Source: PALSA-1355 sp031400775 (GTDB lineage Bacteria; Planctomycetota; Planctomycetia; Pirellulales; PALSA-1355). From it: DNA of 64,000 nt. The notes beneath the pieces are model-generated. The model had not been told where the DNA came from and did no database searches. It saw nothing but the letters and a program-made list of their open reading frames with translations. The stretch covers positions 9,356 through 73,355 of the forward strand of contig JANNQN010000055.1 in the NCBI GenBank assembly GCA_031400775.1, given 5' to 3'. Both the position numbers and the translations under genes were made by a program. Shown here piece after piece: positions 40,076-48,485 of this stretch. Every line of letters starts with the position of its first letter. The first letter of the stretch is position 1.

Positions 40076-41716
40076 CTAACGGCTGGCGGTCTGGCTGCGT
40101 GCGGCTTGCAGGCCGGCATTCAGCACGGCGTCGTCGGCCGGGTCGTTGGCGGCCGTTTGTCCGCCCGTCACGGGGCGAGCCACGCGGTGTACGGCGATGT
40201 CGGGCTGGACACCCACGTTGCTGATCGGGTGTCCGCTGGGCGAATAGAACTTGGCCGTCGTCAATCGCACGCCCGATCCGGCCAGGCTCAGCGGGAAGAT
40301 ACCCTGGACCGAACCTTTGCCGTAGCTCCGCTCACCCACCAGGTTGCCGCGACGATGATCGCGAATGGCTCCGGCGAAAATCTCGCTGGCGCTGGCGCTC
40401 TCGCCGTCGATCAGCACGACCAACGGAACTCGCCACGTGCCGGCCTTGTGCGCCGTGTAGTTGAAATCTTCCAGCGGGCTGCGGCCCCGCGTCGAGACGA
40501 TGATGCCTTCCTCGACGAACTTGTCGGCCACTTCGACCGAGGAGGTCAGCAGGCCGCCCGGGTTGCCGCGCAGATCCATGATCAGGCACTTCATGCCCTG
40601 GCGGTGCAGCTTCCACAGGGCGGCGTCCAGGTCGCGACTGGTCGTCTTCTGGAAGCAGGTCAATTTCAGATAGCCGACGCCCGAGTCGGCGTCGATGATC
40701 TTCACTTCGTCGACGCTGGGCACTTCGACGTGCTCGCGGCGAATCGACAACCGGCGCGATGAGCCGTTGGAGCCGACTACGACGATCTTGACGATGCTGT
40801 TTTCCTGACCTTGCAGCAGGTCGGCGGCCTGATCGGTGGTCATCTCGGACGTGGCTTTTCCGTCGACCTCGGCGATCCGATCACCGGCGTGCAAGCCCGC
40901 TCGCTCGGCAGGGCTGCCGCTGATGACTTTGACGATCGCCAAGGCGCCGCCAGAAGCCTTCAATTCGATGCCCAAGCCCACGAAGTTGCCTTCGATCTGG
41001 GAGTAGACATCGTTGAGCTGATCGCTGGTCAGGTAGGCCGAATAGGCGTCCAGGGCACCGATGGCACCGCAGGCATATTCCAAAGCCACCGAAGTGACGG
41101 GCAGCTGCAAGTGCTGCTGGGCCAACTGGCCGACGGCCGAAACGGCGTCGACAGCCTGTTGCCGCGTGGTGATCTGGCGAGTTTGCAACAGGCGTCGCAG
41201 GCGGCCGGTGAAGGCGTCTAGATCGGCGGGAGTGCGACGAGCCAGGTTCTGCTCGACAAACGCTTTCTCATGCAGCGCGATTTCAAGGTCTTGCGTGCCG
41301 CGAGCCACGAGCGCCGCCCAGTTGGGGCTGGTCACGTAGTGCGACTCGATCTTCACCAGGACTTCCGAGTACAGGCTCAAGGCCTGCCGTTCGGGCAGCG
41401 TGGTCAGGGCCCGCAGAAAGCTGGAATCGCCATAGCGGCGTCCCAGGTCGTAGTGGATTTTGGCCAGATTGTGGCGGTCGCCGATCGTGGGCTCGTTCGG
41501 ATGATCGCGCAGGGCCTCTTCGTAGACCGTCAGCGCCTCGCCCCAACGACGTTCGCCCTCGAGTTGCGAAGCGCGGTGCAAAACTCCGTCCAGTTCCGCC
41601 ACCGAGATCTGTCCGGTCGGTGGAACAATGCGGACTTCGGCAACGGCCGGCGCGGCCAGGAAGGCAAGGAGGATCGCACAGAGCAACCATCGTCGCGGCC
41701 GCGTGATGTTTTGCAT
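40076..41716 (-). CDS. S41-family carboxyl-terminal processing protease with PDZ domain
   Basis: The 546-residue protein starts at ATG 41716 with a signal peptide (about 6-26, LLCAILLAFLAAPAVA). A helical region follows, then a PDZ domain (about 247-325; EGNFVGLGIELKASGG, GDRIAEVDGK) and the S41 protease core with DLRGNPGGLL, the Ser in GESASASEIFAGA (about residue 440) and the Lys in GERSYGKGSVQ (about 467). It is exported and degrades or trims periplasmic proteins from the C terminus. An upstream TTGACC-17-TATATT promoter fits (41900-41928). ATG 41818 and the ATG at its 21st codon are alternative starts without signal peptide character. Confidence 0.93.
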   Translation of the reverse strand: MQNITRPRRWLLCAILLAFLAAPAVAEVRIVPPTGQISVAELDGVLHRASQLEGERRWGEALTVYEEALRDHPNEPTIGDRHNLAKIHYDLGRRYGDSSFLRALTTLPERQALSLYSEVLVKIESHYVTSPNWAALVARGTQDLEIALHEKAFVEQNLARRTPADLDAFTGRLRRLLQTRQITTRQQAVDAVSAVGQLAQQHLQLPVTSVALEYACGAIGALDAYSAYLTSDQLNDVYSQIEGNFVGLGIELKASGGALAIVKVISGSPAERAGLHAGDRIAEVDGKATSEMTTDQAADLLQGQENSIVKIVVVGSNGSSRRLSIRREHVEVPSVDEVKIIDADSGVGYLKLTCFQKTTSRDLDAALWKLHRQGMKCLIMDLRGNPGGLLTSSVEVADKFVEEGIIVSTRGRSPLEDFNYTAHKAGTWRVPLVVLIDGESASASEIFAGAIRDHRRGNLVGERSYGKGSVQGIFPLSLAGSGVRLTTAKFYSPSGHPISNVGVQPDIAVHRVARPVTGGQTAANDPADDAVLNAGLQAARSQTASR

Positions 41717-42272
41717 GAGCTCTTTCGTTCTGGGCTGACAGAGCTCCACGGCGCGCATCAAGCGCAACGGGGGCTGGGCAATCGGTTGAAATGAGCCGCG
41801 CCGCGCGTATTCGGCCATGAAGACTTCTGCGGAAGGCTCGTCTCGTGATGTCGTTCAAACGGAGGCCGGAAAGGCGGGTCCGGGGCTTCGGCCTGTTTCA
41901 ATATAGGTCACGAAATGGCTGCGGTCAAAAAACGTCGGCAACTTTTTTTCGCACTGGCAGTGCGCGCATCCGTCAAAACCCGCGCCACGGGGTGCGCGCC
42001 GCGGCGGATGTACCCAGTGTTCTCAGGAAACGGCCCGCGCCGAATGCTCCCGACGTGGCGAGCAGGCCGTGCGCGCGGCCAGGGTAAAACTTGCGGTCGC
42101 GCCAGGTGACGGAAAATCCGCTACAGGCCGCCCCCGCGGATGCTGGCATGTCGTGCCGTATAAGCCCCCTTTGCGATAGACAACCCGCGATGTCCAACTG
42201 GCCATATCCAACTGGACAGTCTCGCTCGCTCGGGGCCGGCTTGGACACGTCGCAATCCGGGAGCCGCCCGCG
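41717..42272. other. Intergenic region with the protease promoter, otherwise featureless
   Basis: These 556 bases lie between the S41 protease start and the oxidoreductase 3' end. The promoter at 41900-41928 is the only assignable feature. Open frames at 41973-42248 (minus) and 42091-42321 (plus) overlap each other and look accidental. Confidence 0.5.
41900..41928 (-). promoter_or_regulatory. Sigma-70 promoter of the S41 protease gene
   Basis: The minus strand reads TTGACC (41928-41923) and TATATT (41905-41900) separated by exactly 17 bases, close to the consensus. The start codon at 41716 would leave a leader of about 180 bases. Confidence 0.55.
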
Positions 42273-43316
42273 CTACACGCTTACCAGCCGCCGCTTGCGG
42301 ATGCTCTCGGTCTGCTTTTGACACAGGACCACCGCGTCGCGTGCCAGCTCGCCGTCCAATAGGGCCGAGCGCCGGCCGCTCTTGACCGTCTTTTGAGCTT
42401 CGGCCAACTCGCTGACAAACGCGTCGACCGGATCGGCTGAGGCCATCGTGGGCCGCTGGACTTTGCCGTCCGCCAATAGCACGGTCAGGGGCATATTCAC
42501 CTCGGGCTTGCCGTCGATGACCGCGAAATCGTAGAGAAGTGTCCCCTTCTCGAAGTGAATCTCGAAGCCCGCGCAGAATCCACGCCCTTGCTGGTGGATC
42601 ACGCCGCTCTCGGCGCTGACGACCAGCCGGCGATCTTCAAACAGGTATTGCGAGGTGAAATACTCGGCCACGTCGCCGCGCATGCGACCGGTCGCGAATA
42701 CCGCCTGGGGCATGCCGCACAGCAAGCGGATGAAATGCGCGTCGTGGACGTGCAGGTCGAGCATCGGCCCGCCGACCTTTTTGGGATCGTAGAAGTCCTT
42801 GAGCCACAGCGGGTCGGAGATCACGCGCTTGAAGTGCCCGCCTAGCAGCCGGCCCAGCTTGCCGCGCCGCGCGGTCTCATAGGCGTAGCCGTACTCGGGA
42901 AAGAACGGGAGCACCTGGCCGATCATCAACTGCTTGCCGACAGCCCCTGCCGTTTTGACCATGCGGTTCGCGTCGGCCGCCGAAAGCGCAATCGGCTTTT
43001 CACAAAAGACATGCTTGCCCGCCTTCAAGGCCGCGATCGCCACTTCGGCGTGCGCCGCCGGCGGAAGGCAGATGTCGATGACGTCGATCTTGGGATTGGC
43101 CAGCATGTCGCCGAGCTTTTCATACTTTTCGATGCCCGACAGATCCATCTTCTCGCCGGCCGGTCCAAAATTGCCTTTGATCGTCCGCCAATCGCCGGCC
43201 AACCGCGCGCGATCTTGCTCGCACACGGCGGCGACTTTCGCGCCCTTAAGTTTCTGATACGCCAGATAGTGAATCATGCCCATGAAGCCGATGCCGGCGA
43301 TGCCGATGCGAATCAT
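42273..43316 (-). CDS. Gfo/Idh/MocA family oxidoreductase
   Basis: The 347-residue enzyme starts at ATG 43316 with MIRIGIAGIGFMGMIH, a NAD(P)-binding Rossmann motif. DVIDICLPPAAHAEVAI and GKHVFCEKPIALSAADA are family signatures (CEKP), followed by a C-terminal beta-sheet domain (GGPMLDLHVHDAHFIRLL; ...FEIHFEKGTLLYDFAVI). These enzymes oxidise or reduce sugars, inositols and related compounds. There are very many in planctomycetes, so no substrate can be given. The upstream frame to 43349 adds only 11 residues. Confidence 0.92.
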   Translation of the reverse strand: MIRIGIAGIGFMGMIHYLAYQKLKGAKVAAVCEQDRARLAGDWRTIKGNFGPAGEKMDLSGIEKYEKLGDMLANPKIDVIDICLPPAAHAEVAIAALKAGKHVFCEKPIALSAADANRMVKTAGAVGKQLMIGQVLPFFPEYGYAYETARRGKLGRLLGGHFKRVISDPLWLKDFYDPKKVGGPMLDLHVHDAHFIRLLCGMPQAVFATGRMRGDVAEYFTSQYLFEDRRLVVSAESGVIHQQGRGFCAGFEIHFEKGTLLYDFAVIDGKPEVNMPLTVLLADGKVQRPTMASADPVDAFVSELAEAQKTVKSGRRSALLDGELARDAVVLCQKQTESIRKRRLVSV

Positions 43317-43530
43317 TCGTCGTCGATTCCTGTAGTTTTGAACGGCCAAAAACGAGTTGCAGTCTTGCGCAAAACTTGCGCGATGAACTGAGCTGTAAGC
43401 TACACGCCCCGCTGCTCGAGGACCAGTTGTCGGGGCGCGGAAAGATTCGGAAAATGTTGTAAGTTGCTATGCGGCCTAAGCGAGCGCACGAGCGGCGCGC
43501 ACGGCTGGCTTGCTTTCCGTAAAAAACTGG

Positions 43531-43536
43531 TACAAT
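43531..43536 (+). promoter_or_regulatory. Candidate -10 box just ahead of the zinc-ribbon gene
   Basis: TACAAT sits eight bases before the ATG at 43545, with TTGCTT at 43510-43515 as a poor -35 match (15-base spacer). Transcripts would have almost no leader. It is one of several TACAAT boxes near starts in this window. Confidence 0.3.
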
Positions 43537-43544
43537 CCTCGTCC

Positions 43545-43745
43545 ATGCCACTCGCCAAATGCCCAAGCTGCAACCGCGCGTTTCACGTCGATGCGGTCGA
43601 TCCTCAGTCGTGGTACAGCAAACGTTGGCCGCAACTGCAATCGGCGGAGTTCGTGCCAGACGTTTGCTGGACTTGTCGCAACGAACGACGGCTGACCTGG
43701 CATGCCAGCCTGGAAGGCGATGTCGACGAGCGCAAGGTCTCCTAG
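43545..43745 (+). CDS. Small zinc-ribbon-like protein
   Basis: The 66-residue product (MPLAKCPSCNRAF...) has two CxxC pairs: CPSC near residues 6-9 and CWTC near residues 42-45, spaced like a zinc ribbon. A Trp-rich middle (DPQSWYSKRWPQL) and charged C terminus (LEGDVDERKVS) follow. It lacks a signal peptide and is cytoplasmic. It may bind nucleic acid or a protein partner. ATG 43545 follows the promoter-like box with no room for a ribosome site, so the transcript may be leaderless. Function is unknown. Confidence 0.7.
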   Translation: MPLAKCPSCNRAFHVDAVDPQSWYSKRWPQLQSAEFVPDVCWTCRNERRLTWHASLEGDVDERKVS

Positions 43746-43833
43746 TCGAGCCCATCGCCCAGTTGAGCTCGCTCTCGGCAATTCTCATCCAACGCACACA
43801 CGTTGATAACATTCGCCGCTACACTTGTGTGAC

Positions 43834-44082
43834 ATGGACCTCGACGAGCTCGACCAGCGCATCGATCGACTTAGCATCCGCAAGCAGTTGGATCTGCTGC
43901 TCAAGAGTCTCACCGAATCGAAGCACAAGCTGGAGATCTCCAATCTCTTGTGGCATCGCGTGCTGGCCGCCGAAGATTTGCTAACGCCTGAGGAATCCAA
44001 GGTATTCGATGCCGCCGCCGATGCGCTGCTCCACATTCGCGACTCGGTCGGCGTGCGGCGGAGGAATCGGCGAACGAAGTGA
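43834..44082 (+). CDS. Small helical hypothetical protein
   Basis: The 82-residue product starts at ATG 43834 (MDLDELDQRIDRLS...). It is charged and strongly helical (LRKQL-like repeats of Leu every three to four residues), probably a coiled-coil dimer, with a basic end (RRRNRRTK). No known family, no Cys, no membrane helix. It lies 88 bases after the zinc-ribbon gene on the same strand and converges on the DinB-like gene, 14 bases away. Its reality rests on codon pattern and helical regularity, so confidence is moderate. Confidence 0.55.
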   Translation: MDLDELDQRIDRLSIRKQLDLLLKSLTESKHKLEISNLLWHRVLAAEDLLTPEESKVFDAAADALLHIRDSVGVRRRNRRTK

Positions 44083-44096
44083 GGCAAGCGTGGGCG

Positions 44097-44654
44097 TCAT
44101 CCTTTTGGCTGTTCCTGCGACCGCTGCTGCCGGGCTAGCGTGATTAACATCGGGTCGGGTAGCGACGCCTCGCCCAATTGGCGCAGCATGTTCACGACTT
44201 GCGCCGCCGTGTAATGGGCATGCGTGCAGACGTGCAACAACAGATCGCTGCGCGGCGTGCCGGTTCGCCGCCCATTCGACGATACCTTGAATACGATCTC
44301 GTCCAACGCCTCGCTGCTCAAGCCTTGCAAGTACGCTCGCCAGCGGGTTTCCAGGTCGGCCCACCGCTCGCGCAGCTCGGCAAACGATTGAATCCCGCCG
44401 ACATCTTCCTGGTTGCCCGGCAACTTGTCGGCCCGATCGCCTGGCAGCAGGGCCTTTTCGTCGCCCATGAGAGCTTGCAGCCACACGTACTCTGCGGCAT
44501 ACAGATGCATGAGAGATCTCCAGACCGATCCTTGCCCGATGGGCAGTGGCCGCCGGAGCGCCTCTGGGCTCAATGCGGCTGCTGAGTCCAGCAGCTTGCG
44601 GTTTACCGATTCCCGATGCTCGTGCATCCGGCGGATCACGTCGATGGCATTCAT
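44097..44654 (-). CDS. DinB-family protein
   Basis: The 185-residue four-helix-bundle protein starts at ATG 44654; AGGAGG lies 12 bases upstream. The family (DinB/DfrA-like, metal-dependent hydrolase or thiol-transferase fold) is seen in WRSLMHLYAAEYVWLQALMG and DLLLHVCTHAHYTAAQVVNMLRQLG, where the His residues (of MHLYAAE and HVCTHAHY) form the metal triad. DinB proteins respond to stress or transfer bacillithiol-like thiols; the substrate here is unknown. It converges on the 82-residue gene and is divergent from the DUF1501 gene. Confidence 0.85.
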   Translation of the reverse strand: MNAIDVIRRMHEHRESVNRKLLDSAAALSPEALRRPLPIGQGSVWRSLMHLYAAEYVWLQALMGDEKALLPGDRADKLPGNQEDVGGIQSFAELRERWADLETRWRAYLQGLSSEALDEIVFKVSSNGRRTGTPRSDLLLHVCTHAHYTAAQVVNMLRQLGEASLPDPMLITLARQQRSQEQPKG

Positions 44655-44820
44655 GACGGTTTGAAACCTCCTGGGTGGGCCGCGACGGCAATACTGAGGG
44701 CTATCCGTAATACTATGCCAGTCCAATGACTTCGGCGAGGTTCGTGAATCGCGTTGAGACCGCTCTGCTGCCATGCTAGGCTGGAGGACCTCCTCCGGGA
44801 TTGCCCCAATGAGGCCTGTT

Positions 44821-46263
44821 ATGCGGCGCGGCCCCCTGCAAATCAACAATCCGCTCGATCGCCGCGGGTTCTTGCAACATGCCGGCGGCGGACTGGGCGC
44901 GATCGCTTTGGCCTCGCTATTGCAAAGTGATGGCCTGCTGCACGCCGCTGCCCATGCGAATCCGCCGCGCCCCTTGGCGCCTCAGCCGTCGCATCGCGTG
45001 GCGCGGGCTCGCCGCGTGATCTACCTGTTCATGCATGGCGGACCCAGCCACGTTGATCTGTTCGATCCCAAGCCCGAGCTGGTGCGCCATGCCGGTGAGC
45101 CCCTGCCGGATAGTGTTGGCGCGGTGATGACTCGCCGCAAGGTGGCGCACAATCCGCTCTTGGCTCCGGTGATGCCTTTTCGGCCGCGGGGCAACTCGGG
45201 ACTCGAGATCAGCGACTTTCTGCCGCATCTCGCCGAGCTGGCCGACGAGCTGTGCGTGCTCCGCGGCTGTCACGGCGACAGCGTGAACCATCCGCAGTCC
45301 GTGTATCAGATGAACACGGGCAGCATACTCATGGGCCGGCCCAGCTTGGGGAGTTGGGTGAGTTACGGACTGGGAACCCAGAATGACAGTTTGCCGGCAT
45401 TTGTCGTGCTGCCCGACCCGGGTGGCGGGCTCAAAGGAGGGCCCTCGGCCTGGGGCAATGGCTATCTGCCCGCCACGTTCCAGGGCACGACATTCCGCTC
45501 GGGAGCGGCGCCGGTCGTGGATCTTGCGCCGCAGAGCGCCATCGGCGCCGGCCAACAAGCCGGCATGCTCGACTATCTGCGCTCGATGAATCACCGCCAT
45601 AGCATCGAGCGCGGATCGGCCAGCCAACTGCAAGCCCGAATCGAAGCCTACGAGCTGGCATTCCGCATGCAATCGGCCGCGCCGGCGGCGGTCGACCTGT
45701 CGGACGAAACGCCCGAGACCATGGCACTGTACGGAATTGGCGAAAAGGACACCGACGAATTTGGGCGCCGCTGCCTGTTGGCTCGTCGCCTGGCCGAACG
45801 GGGCGTGCGCTTCGTGCAACTTTACTCGGGCGATACCAACGGCTGGGACGCCCACAATGACGTCGCGCAGAATCACGGCCTCTACTGCCGCCGCACCGAC
45901 AAGCCGATCGCCGGGCTGCTGACCGACCTGCGCCGCCGGGGTCTGTTGGACGATACGCTCGTGATCTGGGGCGGCGAATTTGGCCGCATGCCCATGAGCG
46001 AGCAGGGCAAAGGCCGCGATCACAATCCTTGGGGATACAGCGTGTGGTTGGCGGGGGCCAAGGTTCGCGGAGGGTTCGCGCACGGCGCGACCGATCCGTT
46101 CGGTCTGCGGGCTGCCGAAGGCAAAGTCCACGTCCACGATCTGCATGCTACGATTCTGCACCTGCTCGGCCTGGACCACGAATCGCTCACTTACCTGCAC
46201 AACGGCCGGGACGAGCGGTTGACCGACGTCGCGGGCCGCGTCGTGACGGAGGTCCTAGCATGA
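44821..46263 (+). CDS. DUF1501 protein with Tat-type signal
   Basis: The 480-residue product begins at ATG 44821 with NPLDRRGFLQHAGGGLGAIALASLL, positions 44851-44930, a twin-arginine-type signal. The body is the DUF1501 group of the alkaline-phosphatase/sulfatase superfamily: YLFMHGGPSHVDLFDPKP, LRGCHGDSVNHPQS, YSGDTNGWDAHND and WGGEFGRMPMSEQGKGRDH. Planctomycetes have dozens of these; they are exported and thought to act on sulfated or phosphorylated polymers, but activity is unproven. It overlaps the next gene by four bases, so both proteins work together. Confidence 0.92.
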   Translation: MRRGPLQINNPLDRRGFLQHAGGGLGAIALASLLQSDGLLHAAAHANPPRPLAPQPSHRVARARRVIYLFMHGGPSHVDLFDPKPELVRHAGEPLPDSVGAVMTRRKVAHNPLLAPVMPFRPRGNSGLEISDFLPHLAELADELCVLRGCHGDSVNHPQSVYQMNTGSILMGRPSLGSWVSYGLGTQNDSLPAFVVLPDPGGGLKGGPSAWGNGYLPATFQGTTFRSGAAPVVDLAPQSAIGAGQQAGMLDYLRSMNHRHSIERGSASQLQARIEAYELAFRMQSAAPAAVDLSDETPETMALYGIGEKDTDEFGRRCLLARRLAERGVRFVQLYSGDTNGWDAHNDVAQNHGLYCRRTDKPIAGLLTDLRRRGLLDDTLVIWGGEFGRMPMSEQGKGRDHNPWGYSVWLAGAKVRGGFAHGATDPFGLRAAEGKVHVHDLHATILHLLGLDHESLTYLHNGRDERLTDVAGRVVTEVLA

Positions 46264-48476
46264 GCCGCCCGCGCATACTGCTGGGTGTTATGGTGTTGGC
46301 AGTTGCGATTTTCCTGACCGCGAACCGCCCGGCTCCTGCGGCGGAACCGGCCGGCGAAGGCCCCGTCGAACGGCCGATCTCCACCGAAGAACGCGACCAC
46401 TGGTCGTACCGACCGTTGATCGCGGTCGACGTGCCGGCTGCTGGCGTCGAGGGTCGCGTCTCGCACCCGGTGGATTGTTTCTTGCGAGCGGCGATTGATA
46501 AAAAGGGCATCGAGCCCTTGCCGCGCGCCGGTCGCGCTGTGTTGTTGCGGCGGGTGACTTTCGATTTGACAGGATTGCCGCCGAAACCGGAGGAGATTCG
46601 CGAGTTCCTCGACGACGACAAACCCGATGCATACGAGGCGCTCGTCGATCGATTGTTGGCTTCTAGCGCCTACGGCGAGCGCTGGGCGCAGCACTGGCTC
46701 GACGTAGCGCGATTCGCCGAGACCGATGGCTTCGAGCACGATCTCGTGCGCCCAAATGCCTGGCGCTATCGAGATTGGGTGATCGACGCCTTGAACCGCG
46801 ATCTGCCCTTCGATGAATTCGCCCGCCAACAAATCGCCGGCGACTTGCTGTATCCCGGCGATCCGCAGGCAGCCGTGGCCACGGGCTTCCTGCTGTGTGG
46901 GCCCGACATGCCCGATTTGAATTTGCAAGAAGAGCGCCGCCACGTCGTGCTCAACGAGATGACGGCCACGGTGGGCAGCGTGTTTTTGGCCATGCAGATG
47001 GGCTGCGCCCAATGCCACGATCACAAGTACGACCCGATCCGCCAGCACGACTTCTACCGGCTCCGCGCGTTTTTCGAACCGGCCGATATCTTTCGCGATC
47101 ACCCGGTTCCCTCGGCCGCGGAACTGGCGGCGCGACAAACGGCCGAAGCCGCCGTCGATCCGGCATTTAAGCTCGCCGAAGAGCGACGACGTGAATTGGA
47201 AGCGACCGGTCGCAATCAATTTCGCGATAAGAATCCCGACGTGCAGCCCGCGATCAAAGAATTGTTGGCCGAACTATCGGCCGACGAGCGAGCCGATCAT
47301 GCGGATCTCGTCAAACGGCTCAAGTCGGCCCCCAAGTTGCCCGCGCTTCCGCTGGGGCGCGTCCTCAGCGAAGGGAAACCGCACGCGGCGCACCTTTATC
47401 TTCGTGGCGATTTCCGACAGCTCGGCCCGGGCGTGGAAGCTGGCGTGCCACGTGTGCTCCTGACAAGTTCTACGCTCACAGGTGATTCGGATGAGCCACC
47501 CCGCGCTCGACTGGCACGCTGGCTAACGAGCCCGGACAATCCGCTGACCGCGCGGGTGATCGTCAATCGCCTCTGGCAATGGCATTTCGGCGCGGCGCTA
47601 TCGACGAATCCCAGCGACTTTGGCGTGATGGGCGTGGAACCCTCGCACCCGGAGTTGCTCGATTGGCTCGCGCGACGATTCATGGCCGACGGCTGGAGCC
47701 TGAAGAAAATGCACCGGCTGCTGGTGACCTCCGAGGCTTATTGCGCGGCCAGCACCCCGCGGGATCGGGAATGGACAGCCGCGCAAACCGAAGCCGGCAA
47801 ACGCGCCTGGCAACGCTTGCAGACGATCGATCCGGCGAACAGGCTGTTGTGGCATCGGCAACCGCTGCGCCTCGACGGCGAGGCCATTCGCGACGCAATT
47901 CTGGCCGTCGGTGACCGGCTTTCTCCGCGCCGTGGGGGTCCTGGTATTCGTCCGCCGCTGCCGCCCGAAGTCACCGCGACGCTGCTCAAAGATCAATGGT
48001 CCGTCAGCGGCGACGAGGAAGACCACCGCCGCCGCGGCATTTATCTGTTTGTGCGGCGCAATCTCCGCTTTCCCATATTCGACGTCTTCGACCGGCCCGA
48101 CACCAACGCCAGTTGCGCCGTGCGACACGAATCGACCACGGCCCTGCAATCTCTGACCCTGTTGAACTCGGAATTCAGCCTGCGGGCCGCTCGGCAATTG
48201 GCCGGGGCGGTTGTGCGCTCTCACCCAGGTCATCCGCGCGCGCAAATCGAAGCCGCCTACTTGCGTGCATTCGGCCGTCCCTCCACGGCGGACGAGGTTC
48301 GCGCGGCCGAGGAATTTCTCGATTCCCAGTCGAAGCGGGTGCGAGCGCAAAGTCGCGAGGCCATTGAGCTCGCGCTGCCCGAAGGAGTTGCTTCGGACGA
48401 CCCGTCGGCGTTGGCCGCGCTGGTCGACTTGTGCCTGACGTTATTCAACGCCAACGAGTTTATTTATCTCGATTGA
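46260..48476 (+). CDS. DUF1549-DUF1553 (PSCyt2/PSD1) protein
   Basis: The 738-residue product starts at ATG 46260 (ATGA overlap with the DUF1501 stop) with a signal peptide (about 5-28). DUF1549 (PSCyt2) starts around residue 60: VTFDLTGLPPKPEEI, YGERWAQHWLDVARFAETDGF, and the CxxCH in GCAQCHDHKYDPI (near residue 250), a haem-type motif. DUF1553 follows: RARLARWLTSPDNPLTARV, VNRLWQWHFG, and HESTTALQSLTLLNSEF. The usual N-terminal PSCyt1 cytochrome domain and any LamG insert are absent, so it is shorter than many relatives (about 900-1,100 residues). Function is unknown; it is always beside DUF1501. Confidence 0.93.
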   Translation: MSRPRILLGVMVLAVAIFLTANRPAPAAEPAGEGPVERPISTEERDHWSYRPLIAVDVPAAGVEGRVSHPVDCFLRAAIDKKGIEPLPRAGRAVLLRRVTFDLTGLPPKPEEIREFLDDDKPDAYEALVDRLLASSAYGERWAQHWLDVARFAETDGFEHDLVRPNAWRYRDWVIDALNRDLPFDEFARQQIAGDLLYPGDPQAAVATGFLLCGPDMPDLNLQEERRHVVLNEMTATVGSVFLAMQMGCAQCHDHKYDPIRQHDFYRLRAFFEPADIFRDHPVPSAAELAARQTAEAAVDPAFKLAEERRRELEATGRNQFRDKNPDVQPAIKELLAELSADERADHADLVKRLKSAPKLPALPLGRVLSEGKPHAAHLYLRGDFRQLGPGVEAGVPRVLLTSSTLTGDSDEPPRARLARWLTSPDNPLTARVIVNRLWQWHFGAALSTNPSDFGVMGVEPSHPELLDWLARRFMADGWSLKKMHRLLVTSEAYCAASTPRDREWTAAQTEAGKRAWQRLQTIDPANRLLWHRQPLRLDGEAIRDAILAVGDRLSPRRGGPGIRPPLPPEVTATLLKDQWSVSGDEEDHRRRGIYLFVRRNLRFPIFDVFDRPDTNASCAVRHESTTALQSLTLLNSEFSLRAARQLAGAVVRSHPGHPRAQIEAAYLRAFGRPSTADEVRAAEEFLDSQSKRVRAQSREAIELALPEGVASDDPSALAALVDLCLTLFNANEFIYLD

Positions 48477-48485
48477 GCCGTTGGG

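Noticed and set aside
39757..40119. Minus-strand 120-residue open frame between the SUMF1-fold and protease genes
   Set aside because: Arg/Pro-rich composition, no motif, overlaps the protease gene end; possibly decayed sequence but not supportable.
41973..42321. Opposed short open frames between the protease and oxidoreductase genes
   Set aside because: They overlap on both strands, have no family features, and the second runs into the oxidoreductase gene's end.
43803..43825. TTGATA...TACACT ahead of the 82-residue gene
   Set aside because: The spacer is only 11 bases, too short for a sigma-70 promoter.
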